DNA of 64,000 bases from Kineococcus endophyticus (GTDB lineage: Bacteria > Actinomycetota > Actinomycetes > Actinomycetales > Kineococcaceae). The notes beneath the pieces were generated by a model that saw only the letters and a program-made list of their open reading frames with translations, did no database searches and had not been told where the DNA came from. Within the stretch, counting starts at the first letter, position 1, and each line of letters starts with the position of its first letter. Below are positions 41,237 to 49,491 of the stretch, piece after piece. Where the stretch lies: assembly GCF_040796495.1 (NCBI RefSeq), contig NZ_JBFNQN010000003.1, positions 306,167 through 370,166 of the forward strand, written 5' to 3'. Made by a program: the position numbers and the translations under genes.

Positions 41237-42610
41237 TCACAGCGAGGCGGCGAGCACCTTCACCGCGGCGGGGATCTGCTGCTCGGTGATCGCGGCGTAG
41301 CACAGGCGCAGGTGCGCGGCGTCCTCCTCGGCGACGACGTAGTGCCGACCGGGGCCCACGGCCAGGCCGCGTTCCCGGGTGCGGCGGGCCACCTCGAGGT
41401 CGTCCACCCCGCGCGGCAACCGCAACCACAACGAGAAACCCCCGCGGGGCCTCGGCCAGCTGCACTCGGGCAGTTCCCGGGCCAGGGCCGTGGAGAGCGC
41501 GTCGAGCCGGGAACCCAGCGCGGCGGACAGACCGCGCAGGTGCGCGTTCCAGCCGGCACCCGTCACGAGTTCCACGGCGGCCTCCTGCAAGGGCCGCGCC
41601 ACGATGAGGTGGTCGACGAAGCTCAACCCGGCGATGCGTTGCGCCACAGGGCCGCGCGCGACCACGCACCCCACCCGCAGGCTCGGTCCGGAGACCTTGC
41701 TGAGGGAGTTCACGGTGATGACCCGGCCGTCGGTGTCGTCGCGCAGGAGGGACGGGGACGCGGTCGGGCCGTGGCCGAGCCAGCGGGCGAAGTCGTCCTC
41801 GACGATGAACGCGCCGGCCCGCGCGGCGATCTCCAGCACGGGGCGGCGGCGGTCGGGCGCGAGCACGGAACCGTCGGGGTTGGCGTAGGTGGGTTGCAGG
41901 TACAGCAGGCGCGCACCGGACTGCTCGAAGGCGCGTTCGAGCAGTTCCGGGCGCACGCCGTCGGCGTCCGTGGGGACGGGCACCGGCACGAGCCCGGCGC
42001 TGCGCAGCAACGAGATGACGCCCGGGTACCCGGGCACGGCGACGAGCACGGGGCTGCCCGCGGGGACGATCGAGCGCAGCACGGTCGACAGCGCGCCCTG
42101 GCCGCCGGGGGAGATGAACACGTCGTCGCGGTCCGCACCGAGCTGCTGGGCGAACCACGTCCGCAGTTCCGGCACACCGGCCGGCGGCGGCACCGTCCAC
42201 GCCTCGGGACGGCGGGCCGCGCGGGCCATGGCCGAGGCCAGGCGGGAGGACGGTTGCAGCGACAGGTCGAGGTACCCGCGCGCCATGTCGAGGACGTCGT
42301 GGGACGGGACGGTGAGGGCGGCCAGCACCCCCTCGGTCTGGACGGGGGAGGCGCCGAGCGCCACCCGCTGCCAGTCGGTGTCGACCGTGGCGGTGCGGCT
42401 CGCGCGGGCGACGAACGTCCCCGCCCCGGGGCGGGTCACGACGGTGCCGTCGGCGACGAGCACGTCGATGGCCCGCTGCACGGTCACCGGCCCGACACCC
42501 AGGTCCGCCACCAGGCGGCGGCTGCTCGGGAGCTTGGCGCCCGCGGGCAGCGTGGCGGCGACCTCGCGCAGGCTGGCGGTGACGCGCTGCACACTGCTAC
42601 CGTTGTCCAT
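41237..42610 (-). CDS. MocR-type (GntR-aminotransferase) transcriptional regulator
   Basis: 457-residue fusion: winged-helix GntR domain (residues 1-70, KLPSSRRLVADLGVGPVTVQRAIDVLVADGTV) joined to a fold-type I aminotransferase domain (about 100-457). The PLP-binding Lys lies in VNSLSKVSGPSLRVG, and YLQPTYANPDGSV and EDDFARWLG are conserved cofactor contacts. MocR proteins such as PdxR and GabR sense PLP or amino compounds and usually control a divergent gene; the divergent neighbour is only a 62-residue membrane protein, so it may mainly regulate itself. ATG 42610 lies eight bases from a minus-strand TATTGT (42624-42619). An inverted repeat overlaps the promoter. Confidence 0.9.
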   Translation of the reverse strand: MDNGSSVQRVTASLREVAATLPAGAKLPSSRRLVADLGVGPVTVQRAIDVLVADGTVVTRPGAGTFVARASRTATVDTDWQRVALGASPVQTEGVLAALTVPSHDVLDMARGYLDLSLQPSSRLASAMARAARRPEAWTVPPPAGVPELRTWFAQQLGADRDDVFISPGGQGALSTVLRSIVPAGSPVLVAVPGYPGVISLLRSAGLVPVPVPTDADGVRPELLERAFEQSGARLLYLQPTYANPDGSVLAPDRRRPVLEIAARAGAFIVEDDFARWLGHGPTASPSLLRDDTDGRVITVNSLSKVSGPSLRVGCVVARGPVAQRIAGLSFVDHLIVARPLQEAAVELVTGAGWNAHLRGLSAALGSRLDALSTALARELPECSWPRPRGGFSLWLRLPRGVDDLEVARRTRERGLAVGPGRHYVVAEEDAAHLRLCYAAITEQQIPAAVKVLAASL

Positions 42611-42650
42611 GAACAGAGACAATAGCGCTACCGAGCCGCTGGCCGGTAGC
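42596..42650. promoter_or_regulatory. MocR operator GCTACCG-N10-CGGTAGC with a third half-site
   Basis: GCTACCG (42627-42633) and CGGTAGC (42644-42650) form a perfect 7-bp inverted repeat with a 10-bp spacer, directly upstream of the -10 TATTGT of the mocR gene, covering its -35 region. A third direct copy of GCTACCG at 42596-42602 lies within the first codons. Three half-sites are the classic layout for MocR regulators. Confidence 0.7.
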
Positions 42651-42688
42651 GGTCCCAGCACCAGCCGCCACGGCGGACGGAGCGACCG

Positions 42689-42877
42689 GTGACCGCCCTC
42701 GTCGTCCTGTGCCTGCTCGTCGCGATCGCCGTGGCGGCTCCGCTCTTCGGCGCCGACACGCGCTGGCCCGGGTCGGGGACCCGGGCGGACCGGCCGTCGC
42801 GCGGAAAGCGCTACCGTCGCTCGTGGGATTCCGCTATCGCAGAGGCCCGGCGGGACGAGTTCGACCGCACGAGCTGA
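42689..42877 (+). CDS. Small single-pass membrane protein
   Basis: 62-residue product: one N-terminal membrane helix (ALVVLCLLVAIAVAAPLF) followed by a polar, Arg-rich tail (GKRYRRSWDSAIAEARRDEFDRTS). GTG 42689 is used. No family recognised. Codon use is ordinary for the window, and it lies in the same direction as SURF1 36 bp downstream, divergent from the MocR gene. It could be a target of that regulator. Confidence 0.55.
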   Translation: MTALVVLCLLVAIAVAAPLFGADTRWPGSGTRADRPSRGKRYRRSWDSAIAEARRDEFDRTS

Positions 42878-42913
42878 CGGGGAGCTCCCAGTTCCGGCAC
42901 GTAGCCTGACGGG

Positions 42914-43729
42914 GTGCCTGACCGCGAGGACCCCGACCGCCCGGCCGTGCCGCGGGGCCGCATCGCGGTCCTGACCGTCGTGGCCCTCGCCGTCGTCCTC
43001 GTCTGCAGCGGCCTCGGCGTCTGGCAGTGGCAGCGCGGCAACGTCGTCATCACCGAACCGCCTGCGCGGCAACCGGTCGCCCCGATCAGCGAGATCGTGG
43101 ACGCCGGCGGCTCGGGGGCAGCGTCGATCCTGTCCGCGGACGAGGTCGGGCACCGGGTGGAGGTCGCCGGGACGTTCGACCCGGCCGTCGACCTCCTCGT
43201 CCCCGGCCGCAGCCTCGACGGGGTCGTGGGTGCGTGGGCCCTCGGCGTCGTGGTGCTGCCCGACGGGTCCGGCGTGCCGCTGGTCCGCGGCTGGGTGCCC
43301 GAGGGCTCCCCGGCGCCCGCCCTGCCGACCGGCCGGGTCGACCTCGTCGGGGTCGTCCAGCCACCGGAGGCCTCCGACGTCGCCCCCTCGACGGCCGTGC
43401 TGCCCGCGGGGCAGACGTGGATCGTCAGCGCGGCCGACCTCGTCAACCGCGTCGACTACCCCGTCGCCAACGCCTACGTCACCGACACCGCCCCGGCCGC
43501 CGGTCTGCAGGCCGTGCCGCCTGCGGACCCCGGCCAGGCCTCCCGGCGCCTGGACTGGCGCAACCTCGCCTACGCGGCGCAGTGGTGGGTGTTCGCGCTC
43601 TTCGCCGTCGTCGTCTGGTTCCGGGCCGTGCGCGATGAGCGCAGGGAGACGGGAGAGGATGACCTCGAGACGGCGGCGGACGGACCGGCGCACGGTGCAG
43701 GAGGACGAGACATGAGTGGTGCCCGGTGA
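42914..43729 (+). CDS. SURF1-family cytochrome oxidase assembly protein
   Basis: 271-residue membrane protein with two transmembrane helices (residues 19-39, IAVLTVVALAVVLVCSGLGVWQWQR, and near 220-238, QWWVFALFAVVVWFRAVRDER) flanking an extracytoplasmic domain, the SURF1 topology. GVWQWQRG and GWVPEG match the family, which helps assemble the aa3 oxidase haem centre. The C-terminal about 30 residues are acidic and disordered. TAGCCT (42902-42907) six bases before GTG 42914 marks a leaderless promoter. It is the first of three overlapping genes. Confidence 0.9.
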   Translation: MPDREDPDRPAVPRGRIAVLTVVALAVVLVCSGLGVWQWQRGNVVITEPPARQPVAPISEIVDAGGSGAASILSADEVGHRVEVAGTFDPAVDLLVPGRSLDGVVGAWALGVVVLPDGSGVPLVRGWVPEGSPAPALPTGRVDLVGVVQPPEASDVAPSTAVLPAGQTWIVSAADLVNRVDYPVANAYVTDTAPAAGLQAVPPADPGQASRRLDWRNLAYAAQWWVFALFAVVVWFRAVRDERRETGEDDLETAADGPAHGAGGRDMSGAR

Positions 43730-44091
43730 GCGCGGGGACGTCCGGCGGGCTGCGGTCGGAGCCGAAGATCAGGGCCGCGCTCACGCGGTACCGCGTGATG
43801 GCCTACGTGACGGGCATCGGTCTCATCGTGCTGACGTGCATCGGCATGCCGCAGGAGTACCTCGGCCTCTTCGGCGGCGGTGACAGCGTCACCCGGGTCG
43901 CCGGCATCGCGCACGGCTGGCTGTACGTGATCCTCCTCATCACGGTCTTCGACCTGGGGAACCGGCTGCGCTGGTCCTGGAAGCGCATGGTCCTCACGGC
44001 GCTCGCGGGCACCATCCCCTTCCTGTCCTTCTACGCCGAGCGCAAGAACACGCACGCGGTCCAGGCCGAGCTCGGCGTCCGCGCCGCGTGA
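43726..44091 (+). CDS. DUF3817 integral membrane protein
   Basis: 121-residue protein with about three membrane helices (YVTGIGLIVLTCIGMP, IAHGWLYVILLITVFDLGN, RMVLTALAGTIPFLSFYAERK) and the conserved ALTRYRVMAYVTGIGL and HGWLYV patterns of DUF3817. The function is unknown; it is often encoded near guaA or SURF1 in actinobacteria. GTG 43726 overlaps the SURF1 stop by 4 nt, and the NUDIX gene overlaps its own stop. Confidence 0.88.
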   Translation: MSAGTSGGLRSEPKIRAALTRYRVMAYVTGIGLIVLTCIGMPQEYLGLFGGGDSVTRVAGIAHGWLYVILLITVFDLGNRLRWSWKRMVLTALAGTIPFLSFYAERKNTHAVQAELGVRAA

Positions 44092-44927
44092 GCGCCCTCC
44101 AGCGGGTCGCGGTCCACGTCGCCGTCGAGGCCGGCGGGCGCCTGCTCGTGCTCGACGACGCCCTGCCGTGGGCGTTGCTCGCCCACGGGGAGACGCCGCT
44201 GGCCGCTGCCCGGCGCGTCCTCGGCCCCGACCTCGACCTCGGTGAGCTGCTGGCCGTCCACGACGGCCGCCGCACGGACGGCGAGGGGGTGTTCGGGCTC
44301 GACCTGCACACGGTGCACCTCGTGCTGGCCGGGACGCTGCCCGACGGTTCGGCTCCCGCTGTGGCGCAGTGGATCCCGGTCTCCGACGACTGGCCGCTGG
44401 TCGCGGACGACCGCGTCGCCCTCGACCCCGCCGAGCGGGTGCGGTTGTCCCCGGCCGTCGACAGCGCCCCCGACAGCACCTCCGCCGATGTCCCCGTCGT
44501 GCGGCAACGGCTCGCCTGCTACGCCGTCGTCGTCGCCGACGGCTCCCTGCTGCTGACGCGGCTCAGCACGAAGACGCCGAGCCCCGGACGCTGGACCCTG
44601 CCCGGCGGTGGAGTCGACCACGGCGAGCACCCGCTCGAGGCCGTCGTGCGCGAGGTCCACGAGGAGACGGGCATGGCGGTCCGCGTCACCGGCCTGGCCG
44701 AGATCGGCGCCGAGCACTTCACCGGCCGGTCCCCGCGCGGGGTCCTCGAGGACTTCCACGCGGTGCGCATCCTCGTCCGCGCCGAACCCCTCGAGGTCCT
44801 CGACCCCGTCGTCCTCGACGTGGGGGGCAGCACCGACCTCGCCCGCTGGGTCCCGCTCGGCGAGGCCGACGACATCGGTCTGGTGGGCGTCGCCCAGCGG
44901 GGCTTGCACATCGCCCTGCAGGGCTGA
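44088..44927 (+). CDS. NUDIX hydrolase with degenerate N-terminal half
   Basis: 279-residue protein. The C-terminal domain (about 140-279) has a full Nudix box beginning GGVDHGEHPLEAVVREVHEE (Gx5Ex7REUxEE) and WTLPGGG before it; such enzymes hydrolyse nucleoside diphosphates linked to another moiety. The N-terminal half (1-130) looks like a second Nudix fold that has lost its box (LLAHGETPLAAARRVLGPDLDLGELLAVHDG). Translationally coupled to DUF3817 by GTGA at 44088. A modest hairpin follows. Substrate unknown. Confidence 0.86.
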   Translation: MSALQRVAVHVAVEAGGRLLVLDDALPWALLAHGETPLAAARRVLGPDLDLGELLAVHDGRRTDGEGVFGLDLHTVHLVLAGTLPDGSAPAVAQWIPVSDDWPLVADDRVALDPAERVRLSPAVDSAPDSTSADVPVVRQRLACYAVVVADGSLLLTRLSTKTPSPGRWTLPGGGVDHGEHPLEAVVREVHEETGMAVRVTGLAEIGAEHFTGRSPRGVLEDFHAVRILVRAEPLEVLDPVVLDVGGSTDLARWVPLGEADDIGLVGVAQRGLHIALQG

Positions 44928-44938
44928 GGGGCGGGGGA

Positions 44939-44959
44939 GGGAACCGCTGAGGGGTTCCC
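44939..44959 (+). terminator. Weak hairpin after the NUDIX gene
   Basis: GGGAACC (44939-44945) pairs with GGTTCCC (44953-44959) around a 7-nt loop, 12 bases after the stop. Confidence 0.45.
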
Positions 44960-45017
44960 CTGCGGCGGCTGTGATGGCAGGATCCGGCTCGCCCCCACCC
45001 CCCTCGGAAGCGAGCCC

Positions 45018-47033
45018 ATGCGTCCTGGTCGTCCCCTCGTCCGGTTCCTCTGCTCCGGCGCCGCCACCGCGGCGCTCGCGGTCCCGCTGCTGGCGGTCCC
45101 CGCGACGGCCGCGACGACACCCGCAGCCAGTCCCGCAGCCACTCCCGCAGCCACTCCCGCAGCGACTCCGGGTCAGGTGCCGGACGTCCTCCCGGCCCCG
45201 GCCGCCGGGACGACCCGCATCCAGATCGGGGCGTTCAACGACTTCCACGGCCGTCTGGAGTCGCCCGAGGAGACGGACGACGGGGCCCCGATCGGTGGCG
45301 CGGCGCAACTCGCCGGGGTGTTCGACGCGATGCGCGCGAAGAACCCCAACACCGTCGTGGTCTCGGCCGGCGACAACATCGGCGCCTCGACGTTCACGTC
45401 GTTCATCCAGCAGGACGCCCCGACGATCGCCGCGCTCAACGCCATGGGCGTCGCCGTCTCGGCCGCCGGGAACCACGAGTTCGACCGCGGCTACTCCGAC
45501 CTCGTCGACCGGATCGGCGTGCAGGGCAAGCCGGGTGCGAACGGGGCGAACCCCCTCGCGGCGTTCCCCTACCTCGCCGCGAACGTGCTGAAGGCCGACG
45601 GGACCCACGCGCTGCCGTCGTTCGCGACGACCGACGTCGGTGGGGTCCGCGTGGGTTTCGTCGGCGTCGTGACGCAGCAGACGGCGAGCCTCGTCGCCCC
45701 GGCCGGCATCCAGGGGCTGCAGTTCACCGACCCCGTGGCCGCCGCGAACGCCGTCGCCGCGCAGCTGTCCGACGGGAACACCGCCAACGACGAGGCGGAC
45801 GTGATCGTCCTCCTCGCGCACGAGGGGTCGTCGGGCACCGACTGCGCCACCGTCGGGACGCAGGGCGCGTTCGGGAAGATCGTGCAGGAGTCGAGCGCGC
45901 AGATCGACGCGATCGTCTCCGGGCACACCCACCTGCGCTACGACTGCGCCTTCGGAGTCGCTGGGCGCACCGTCCAGCGCCCCGTGGTCTCCGCGGAGAG
46001 CTACTCCACGGCCGTCGACAACCTCGTCCTCGACGTGGACACGACGTCGCGCGACGTGGTCGCCGCCGGCCACCAGGTCCTGCCGGTCGAGGGTTTCACC
46101 CCGAACCCGCAGGTCCAGGAGATCGTCGACGACGCCGTGGCCTACGCCGACGACCGAGGCAAGCAGCCGGTGGGTTCCATCACCGCGGACATCACCCGCG
46201 CGTTCTCCGGTGAGGACGACGACCGCGGCAAGCAGTCGCCGCTGGGGAACCTCGTCGCCGACGCGCAGCTGCAGCAGACGGAGGCCGCGGGCGCCCAGAT
46301 CGCGCTGGAGAACCCCGGCGGGTTGCGGGCGGACCTGCTGTACGCGCAGTCCGGAGCCGAGGGCGACGGGGTCGTCACGTACGCCGAAGCCGCGGCGGTG
46401 CAGCCGTTCGCGAACTCGGTCGTCACGATGACCCTCACCGGTGCGCAGGTCCGCCAGGTCCTCGAGGAGCAGTGGCAGCCGGCGGGTTCCTCGCGGCCGT
46501 TCCTCGCCCTCGGCCTGTCGAAGGGTCTCTTCTTCACCTACGACGAGGCCGCTCCCGCGGGCCAGCGGATCCGTTCCGTGACCCTCGACGGTGCTGAGGT
46601 CGACCCGGCCGCGCAGTACCGCGTCACGGTGAACAGCTTCCTGGCCTCCGGCGGGGACAACTTCACGACGCTGGCGGAGGGCACCGACCGCGCCGAACTC
46701 GGCAAGACCGACCTCGAGGCGTTCACGGCCTACCTCGGCCTGCCCGAGAACCAGCGCCTCACACCGGACACCGAGCTGCGCTACGCCCCCGCCGCCGCGG
46801 CACCGGCCCCGGTCCCGACGACTCCGGCGCCGACCGCGCCGGCCCAGACGGCACCTGCCGCCGCGCCGGCGCCGAGCAGGACCCCGACGCAGCGTCCGTC
46901 GCGGACGGCCGCGGCGCAGCCGGGGTCGCTGGCGAACACCGGAGCGGACGTCGCGCCCTGGCTCGCGGCCGGTGCGGCTCTCGTCCTGGCCGGCGGGCTG
47001 CTGCTGACGGCCGCGCGACGCCGGGCGTCCTGA
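45018..47033 (+). CDS. Cell-wall-anchored 5'-nucleotidase/2',3'-cyclic phosphodiesterase-like
   Basis: 671-residue exported metallophosphatase. A signal peptide (RFLCSGAATAALAVPLLAVPATAA) is followed by a Ser/Pro/Ala/Thr linker from four 12-bp repeats (45120-45167), the metallophosphatase domain (GAFNDFHGRLE near 75, AGDN, NHEFDRG, GHTH), then the 5'-nucleotidase C-terminal domain (SPLGNLVADAQLQQTEA, ENPGGLRADL; NSFLASGGDNF). A Pro/Ala stalk leads to the sorting signal LANTG, a hydrophobic helix and RRR tail; LAxTG is used by class E sortases. It would release nucleosides and phosphate outside the cell. Start ATG 45018. Confidence 0.92.
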   Translation: MRPGRPLVRFLCSGAATAALAVPLLAVPATAATTPAASPAATPAATPAATPGQVPDVLPAPAAGTTRIQIGAFNDFHGRLESPEETDDGAPIGGAAQLAGVFDAMRAKNPNTVVVSAGDNIGASTFTSFIQQDAPTIAALNAMGVAVSAAGNHEFDRGYSDLVDRIGVQGKPGANGANPLAAFPYLAANVLKADGTHALPSFATTDVGGVRVGFVGVVTQQTASLVAPAGIQGLQFTDPVAAANAVAAQLSDGNTANDEADVIVLLAHEGSSGTDCATVGTQGAFGKIVQESSAQIDAIVSGHTHLRYDCAFGVAGRTVQRPVVSAESYSTAVDNLVLDVDTTSRDVVAAGHQVLPVEGFTPNPQVQEIVDDAVAYADDRGKQPVGSITADITRAFSGEDDDRGKQSPLGNLVADAQLQQTEAAGAQIALENPGGLRADLLYAQSGAEGDGVVTYAEAAAVQPFANSVVTMTLTGAQVRQVLEEQWQPAGSSRPFLALGLSKGLFFTYDEAAPAGQRIRSVTLDGAEVDPAAQYRVTVNSFLASGGDNFTTLAEGTDRAELGKTDLEAFTAYLGLPENQRLTPDTELRYAPAAAAPAPVPTTPAPTAPAQTAPAAAPAPSRTPTQRPSRTAAAQPGSLANTGADVAPWLAAGAALVLAGGLLLTAARRRAS

Positions 47034-47041
47034 CGAGGAGG

Positions 47042-47127
47042 CTGGTCGCCCCGAGCGTCGCCTCTCGGCGAGTGGCCGCTCGTAGCGGCTGGAGTTGAGG
47101 CCCGGGGACACGTACCGGGGCGACCAG
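47042..47127 (+). other. 86-nt potentially structured RNA region 3' of the nucleotidase gene
   Basis: CTGGTCGCCCCG (47042-47053) is exactly complementary to 47116-47127, closing an 86-nt unit. Inside are smaller hairpins CGCC-TCTC-GGCG (47059-47070) and GCCGCT-CGT-AGCGGC (near 47075-47089). It starts nine bases after the stop codon. A 12-bp perfect closing stem over 62 nt with nested stems suggests a multi-branched 3'-UTR or small RNA. It is not a tRNA: no T-arm consensus or anticodon arm is visible. Confidence 0.5.
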
Positions 47128-47188
47128 TCCTCACAACCATCGGCACCCGGGGAGCATTCCTGGAGCCCCACCTCGACCCCTCGTCCCG

Positions 47189-47252
47189 CGTGGAAAACAC
47201 ACTTTCCGCCCTCAGAACACGTGTTCCAAGGGCGGAAAGAGTGTTTTCCACG
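47189..47252. repeat. Nested palindromic element
   Basis: The 24-nt left arm (47189-47212) matches the complement of 47229-47252 with a single mismatch, and the 16-nt centre contains the perfect 12-bp palindrome GAACACGTGTTC (47215-47226). The arms are A/T-richer than the surroundings. Fourteen bases of the right arm recur at 4-17. It lies between convergent genes. It may be a bidirectional terminator, a REP/MITE-like element or a protein-binding site. Confidence 0.75.
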
Positions 47253-47274
47253 AAGGTGGGTGACGGGCGGTGGC

Positions 47275-49488
47275 TCAGTGCGTCGGGGCGGGGGCGGCGG
47301 GGCGCTCGCCGGCGGGGTCGCGCCGCTCGAGGGCCGCGCCCTCGACGTCCAGCACCGGCAGCCAGCGCAGCCACCGCGGCAGCCACCAGGCCGCCCGGCC
47401 GAGCAGCGACAGGGCCGCGGGCACCGCGATCATCCGGACGACGACGGCGTCGGCGAGGATCCCGACGGCCAGGGCGAACGCGATGGGCTTGATCGTCGCG
47501 TCGCCCTCGGGGACGAACCCGGCGAAGACGGCGAACATGATCGCTGCGGCCGCGACGACGACGGGTGCCGCCTGCCGGAACCCCGTCCGCACCGCCTGCA
47601 GCGGTTGCGCCCCGTGGGCGTGCGCCTCGTGCATCCGCGAGACGAGGAACACCTGGTAGTCCATCGCGAGGCCGAAGAGGATCCCGACGACGATGATCGG
47701 CGCCAGGCTCAGCAGCGGCCCCGTGGTGTCGGCGTGGACGAGCTGCTTGAGCCAGCCCCACTGGAAAACCGCGGTGGTGGCGCCCAGCGAGGCGCCGATC
47801 GTCAGGAGGAACCCGAGGACCCCGACGACGGGGACGAGGATCGAGCGGAACACGAGCACGAGCAGCACGAACGCGAGGCCGACGACCAGCACGAGGTAGA
47901 CCGGCAGCGCGTCCGACAGCGTGGCGTTGACGTCGACGCTCACGGCCGTCTGACCCGTCACGTACGCCGGCGTGCTCGAGCCGTCCTCGCGGATGAGGTC
48001 GCGCATGCGGTGCACGAGGTCGGTCGTCGCCGCGGCGTCGGGGGCGGTCGTCGGGATGACCGTCACGAGGGCGGCCCGCCCGTCGGCGCTCGGGACGGCG
48101 GGGGTGGCGAGGGCGACGCCGTCGAGGCGGGCGAGCTCGGTGGTCAGCTCACCGCCGCGGGCCACGGCGTCCGCGCCGCGGGTCAGGACGAGCAGCGGAC
48201 CGCTCACCCCGGCGCCGAAGCGGTCGGACAGGATCGCCTGCGCCTTCTCCTGGGTGCTGCCGTCCGGCCACGAGGTGGCCAGGCTCGTCTGCATCGAGGC
48301 GACGGGGATCGAGACGGCGCCGAGCGCGACGACCGCGGCGACCAGGCTCAGCCAGCGCCGGCCGGTGACGAGGCGGCTCCAGCCGCCGAAGAACCCGCGA
48401 CCGGCGGGGTCGGGCTCGGCCGGCGGGACGGCGGTGTGCTTGCCGCTCTCGTGGGCCAGGGCCCGGCGGGCCGCGCGCGGCAGGGCGCGCAGGCCCACGA
48501 CGCCCAGGGCGGCGGGGACCAGCGTGAGGGCCACGAGGACGGCGACGACGACGGTCGCGGCGGCCGCGACACCCATCTCGGTGAGGAAGGGGATGCCCGC
48601 CACCGCGAGGCCGGCGAGGGCGATGACGACCGTGGTCCCGGCCGTCAGGACGGCCGACCCGGCGGTGCCGACGGCGAGCGGGACGGCCTCGGCGACCGAC
48701 CTGCCGGCCAGCAGCTCGTGCCGGAAGCGCGTGACGATGAAGAGCGCGTAGTCGATCCCGACGGCCAGGCCGAGCATGACCGCGAGGATCGGGGTCGTGG
48801 ACTGCAGGTCGACGAAACCGGTGAGGGTCGTGATGCCGAGAGCCCCGATGCCGACGCCGACGACGGCCGTCAGCAGGTTCATGCCCGCCGCGACGAGGGA
48901 GCCGTAGGTGATGGCGAGCACGACGAGCGCGACGACGACGCCGAGCACCTCGGCCGCCCCGCCGATCGTCGCGACGCCCTGCGTGGCGGTCCCGGTGACC
49001 TCGGCCGTCAGGCCCGAACCGCGGGCGTCGTCGACGGCGCGCAGGAGCGCCTGCCGCTGCGCGTCGGTGACCTCCGGCGGGGCGACCCCGTAGGAGACGG
49101 TGCTGTAGGCGGCGCGCAGGTCGGGGGAGACGACGGGGTTCTGCGGGTCCAGCGGGTTGCTCGCCCCGCGCGCGCCGGGCAGGGCGTTCAGCGCCTGCAC
49201 GACGCCCGCGACCTTGGCGGCGTTCTCGGGCGCGGTGATCTGCTGGCCGGCGGGGACCTGGAGGACGACCTGCGCGGACGCGCCGTCGGCGGTGTCCCCG
49301 AACTCCTGGCCGATGAGGCGCAGGGCGGTCGTCGACTCCTGGCCGGGGATCTCGAAGGTGCTCACGGTCTTGCCGGACAGGGTGGCCGCGCCGACGCCTC
49401 CGAGGGCGAGGAGCAGCACCCAGACCGCGATCACGAGGCCGCGGAACCGGAAGGACCCCCGGCCGAGGCGGTGCAGGAAGGTGGCCAT
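47275..49488 (-). CDS. MMPL-family RND transporter
   Basis: 737-residue membrane protein with twelve predicted helices in two repeats, each with a large extracytoplasmic loop (residues about 40-180 and 400-520), the MMPL/actinorhodin-transporter topology. GLAVGIDYALFIVTRFRHEL (near 235) and LFGLAMDYQVFLVSRMHE (near 610) are the paired RND motifs with the proton-relay Asp. Substrates are lipids, siderophores or antibiotics; here unknown. ATG 49488 follows the tetR stop by only three bases, so both form one operon under TetR control. Confidence 0.93.
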   Translation of the reverse strand: MATFLHRLGRGSFRFRGLVIAVWVLLLALGGVGAATLSGKTVSTFEIPGQESTTALRLIGQEFGDTADGASAQVVLQVPAGQQITAPENAAKVAGVVQALNALPGARGASNPLDPQNPVVSPDLRAAYSTVSYGVAPPEVTDAQRQALLRAVDDARGSGLTAEVTGTATQGVATIGGAAEVLGVVVALVVLAITYGSLVAAGMNLLTAVVGVGIGALGITTLTGFVDLQSTTPILAVMLGLAVGIDYALFIVTRFRHELLAGRSVAEAVPLAVGTAGSAVLTAGTTVVIALAGLAVAGIPFLTEMGVAAAATVVVAVLVALTLVPAALGVVGLRALPRAARRALAHESGKHTAVPPAEPDPAGRGFFGGWSRLVTGRRWLSLVAAVVALGAVSIPVASMQTSLATSWPDGSTQEKAQAILSDRFGAGVSGPLLVLTRGADAVARGGELTTELARLDGVALATPAVPSADGRAALVTVIPTTAPDAAATTDLVHRMRDLIREDGSSTPAYVTGQTAVSVDVNATLSDALPVYLVLVVGLAFVLLVLVFRSILVPVVGVLGFLLTIGASLGATTAVFQWGWLKQLVHADTTGPLLSLAPIIVVGILFGLAMDYQVFLVSRMHEAHAHGAQPLQAVRTGFRQAAPVVVAAAAIMFAVFAGFVPEGDATIKPIAFALAVGILADAVVVRMIAVPAALSLLGRAAWWLPRWLRWLPVLDVEGAALERRDPAGERPAAPAPTH

Positions 49489-49491
49489 CGG

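Noticed and set aside
47042..47127. A tRNA-like fold
   Set aside because: The closing stem is 12 bp, and there is no TTC-type T-loop, no 7-bp acceptor arm and no anticodon arm of 5 bp with a 7-nt loop.
47189..47252. Replication-origin DnaA boxes (TTTTCCACG resembles TTGTCCACA)
   Set aside because: Only two inverted copies, both off-consensus, no cluster, and no dnaA, dnaN or gyrase genes nearby.
47190..47260. Two small open frames on opposite strands coding nearly identical peptides (ENTLSA...)
   Set aside because: The similarity is a direct consequence of the palindrome; neither continues into a recognisable protein.
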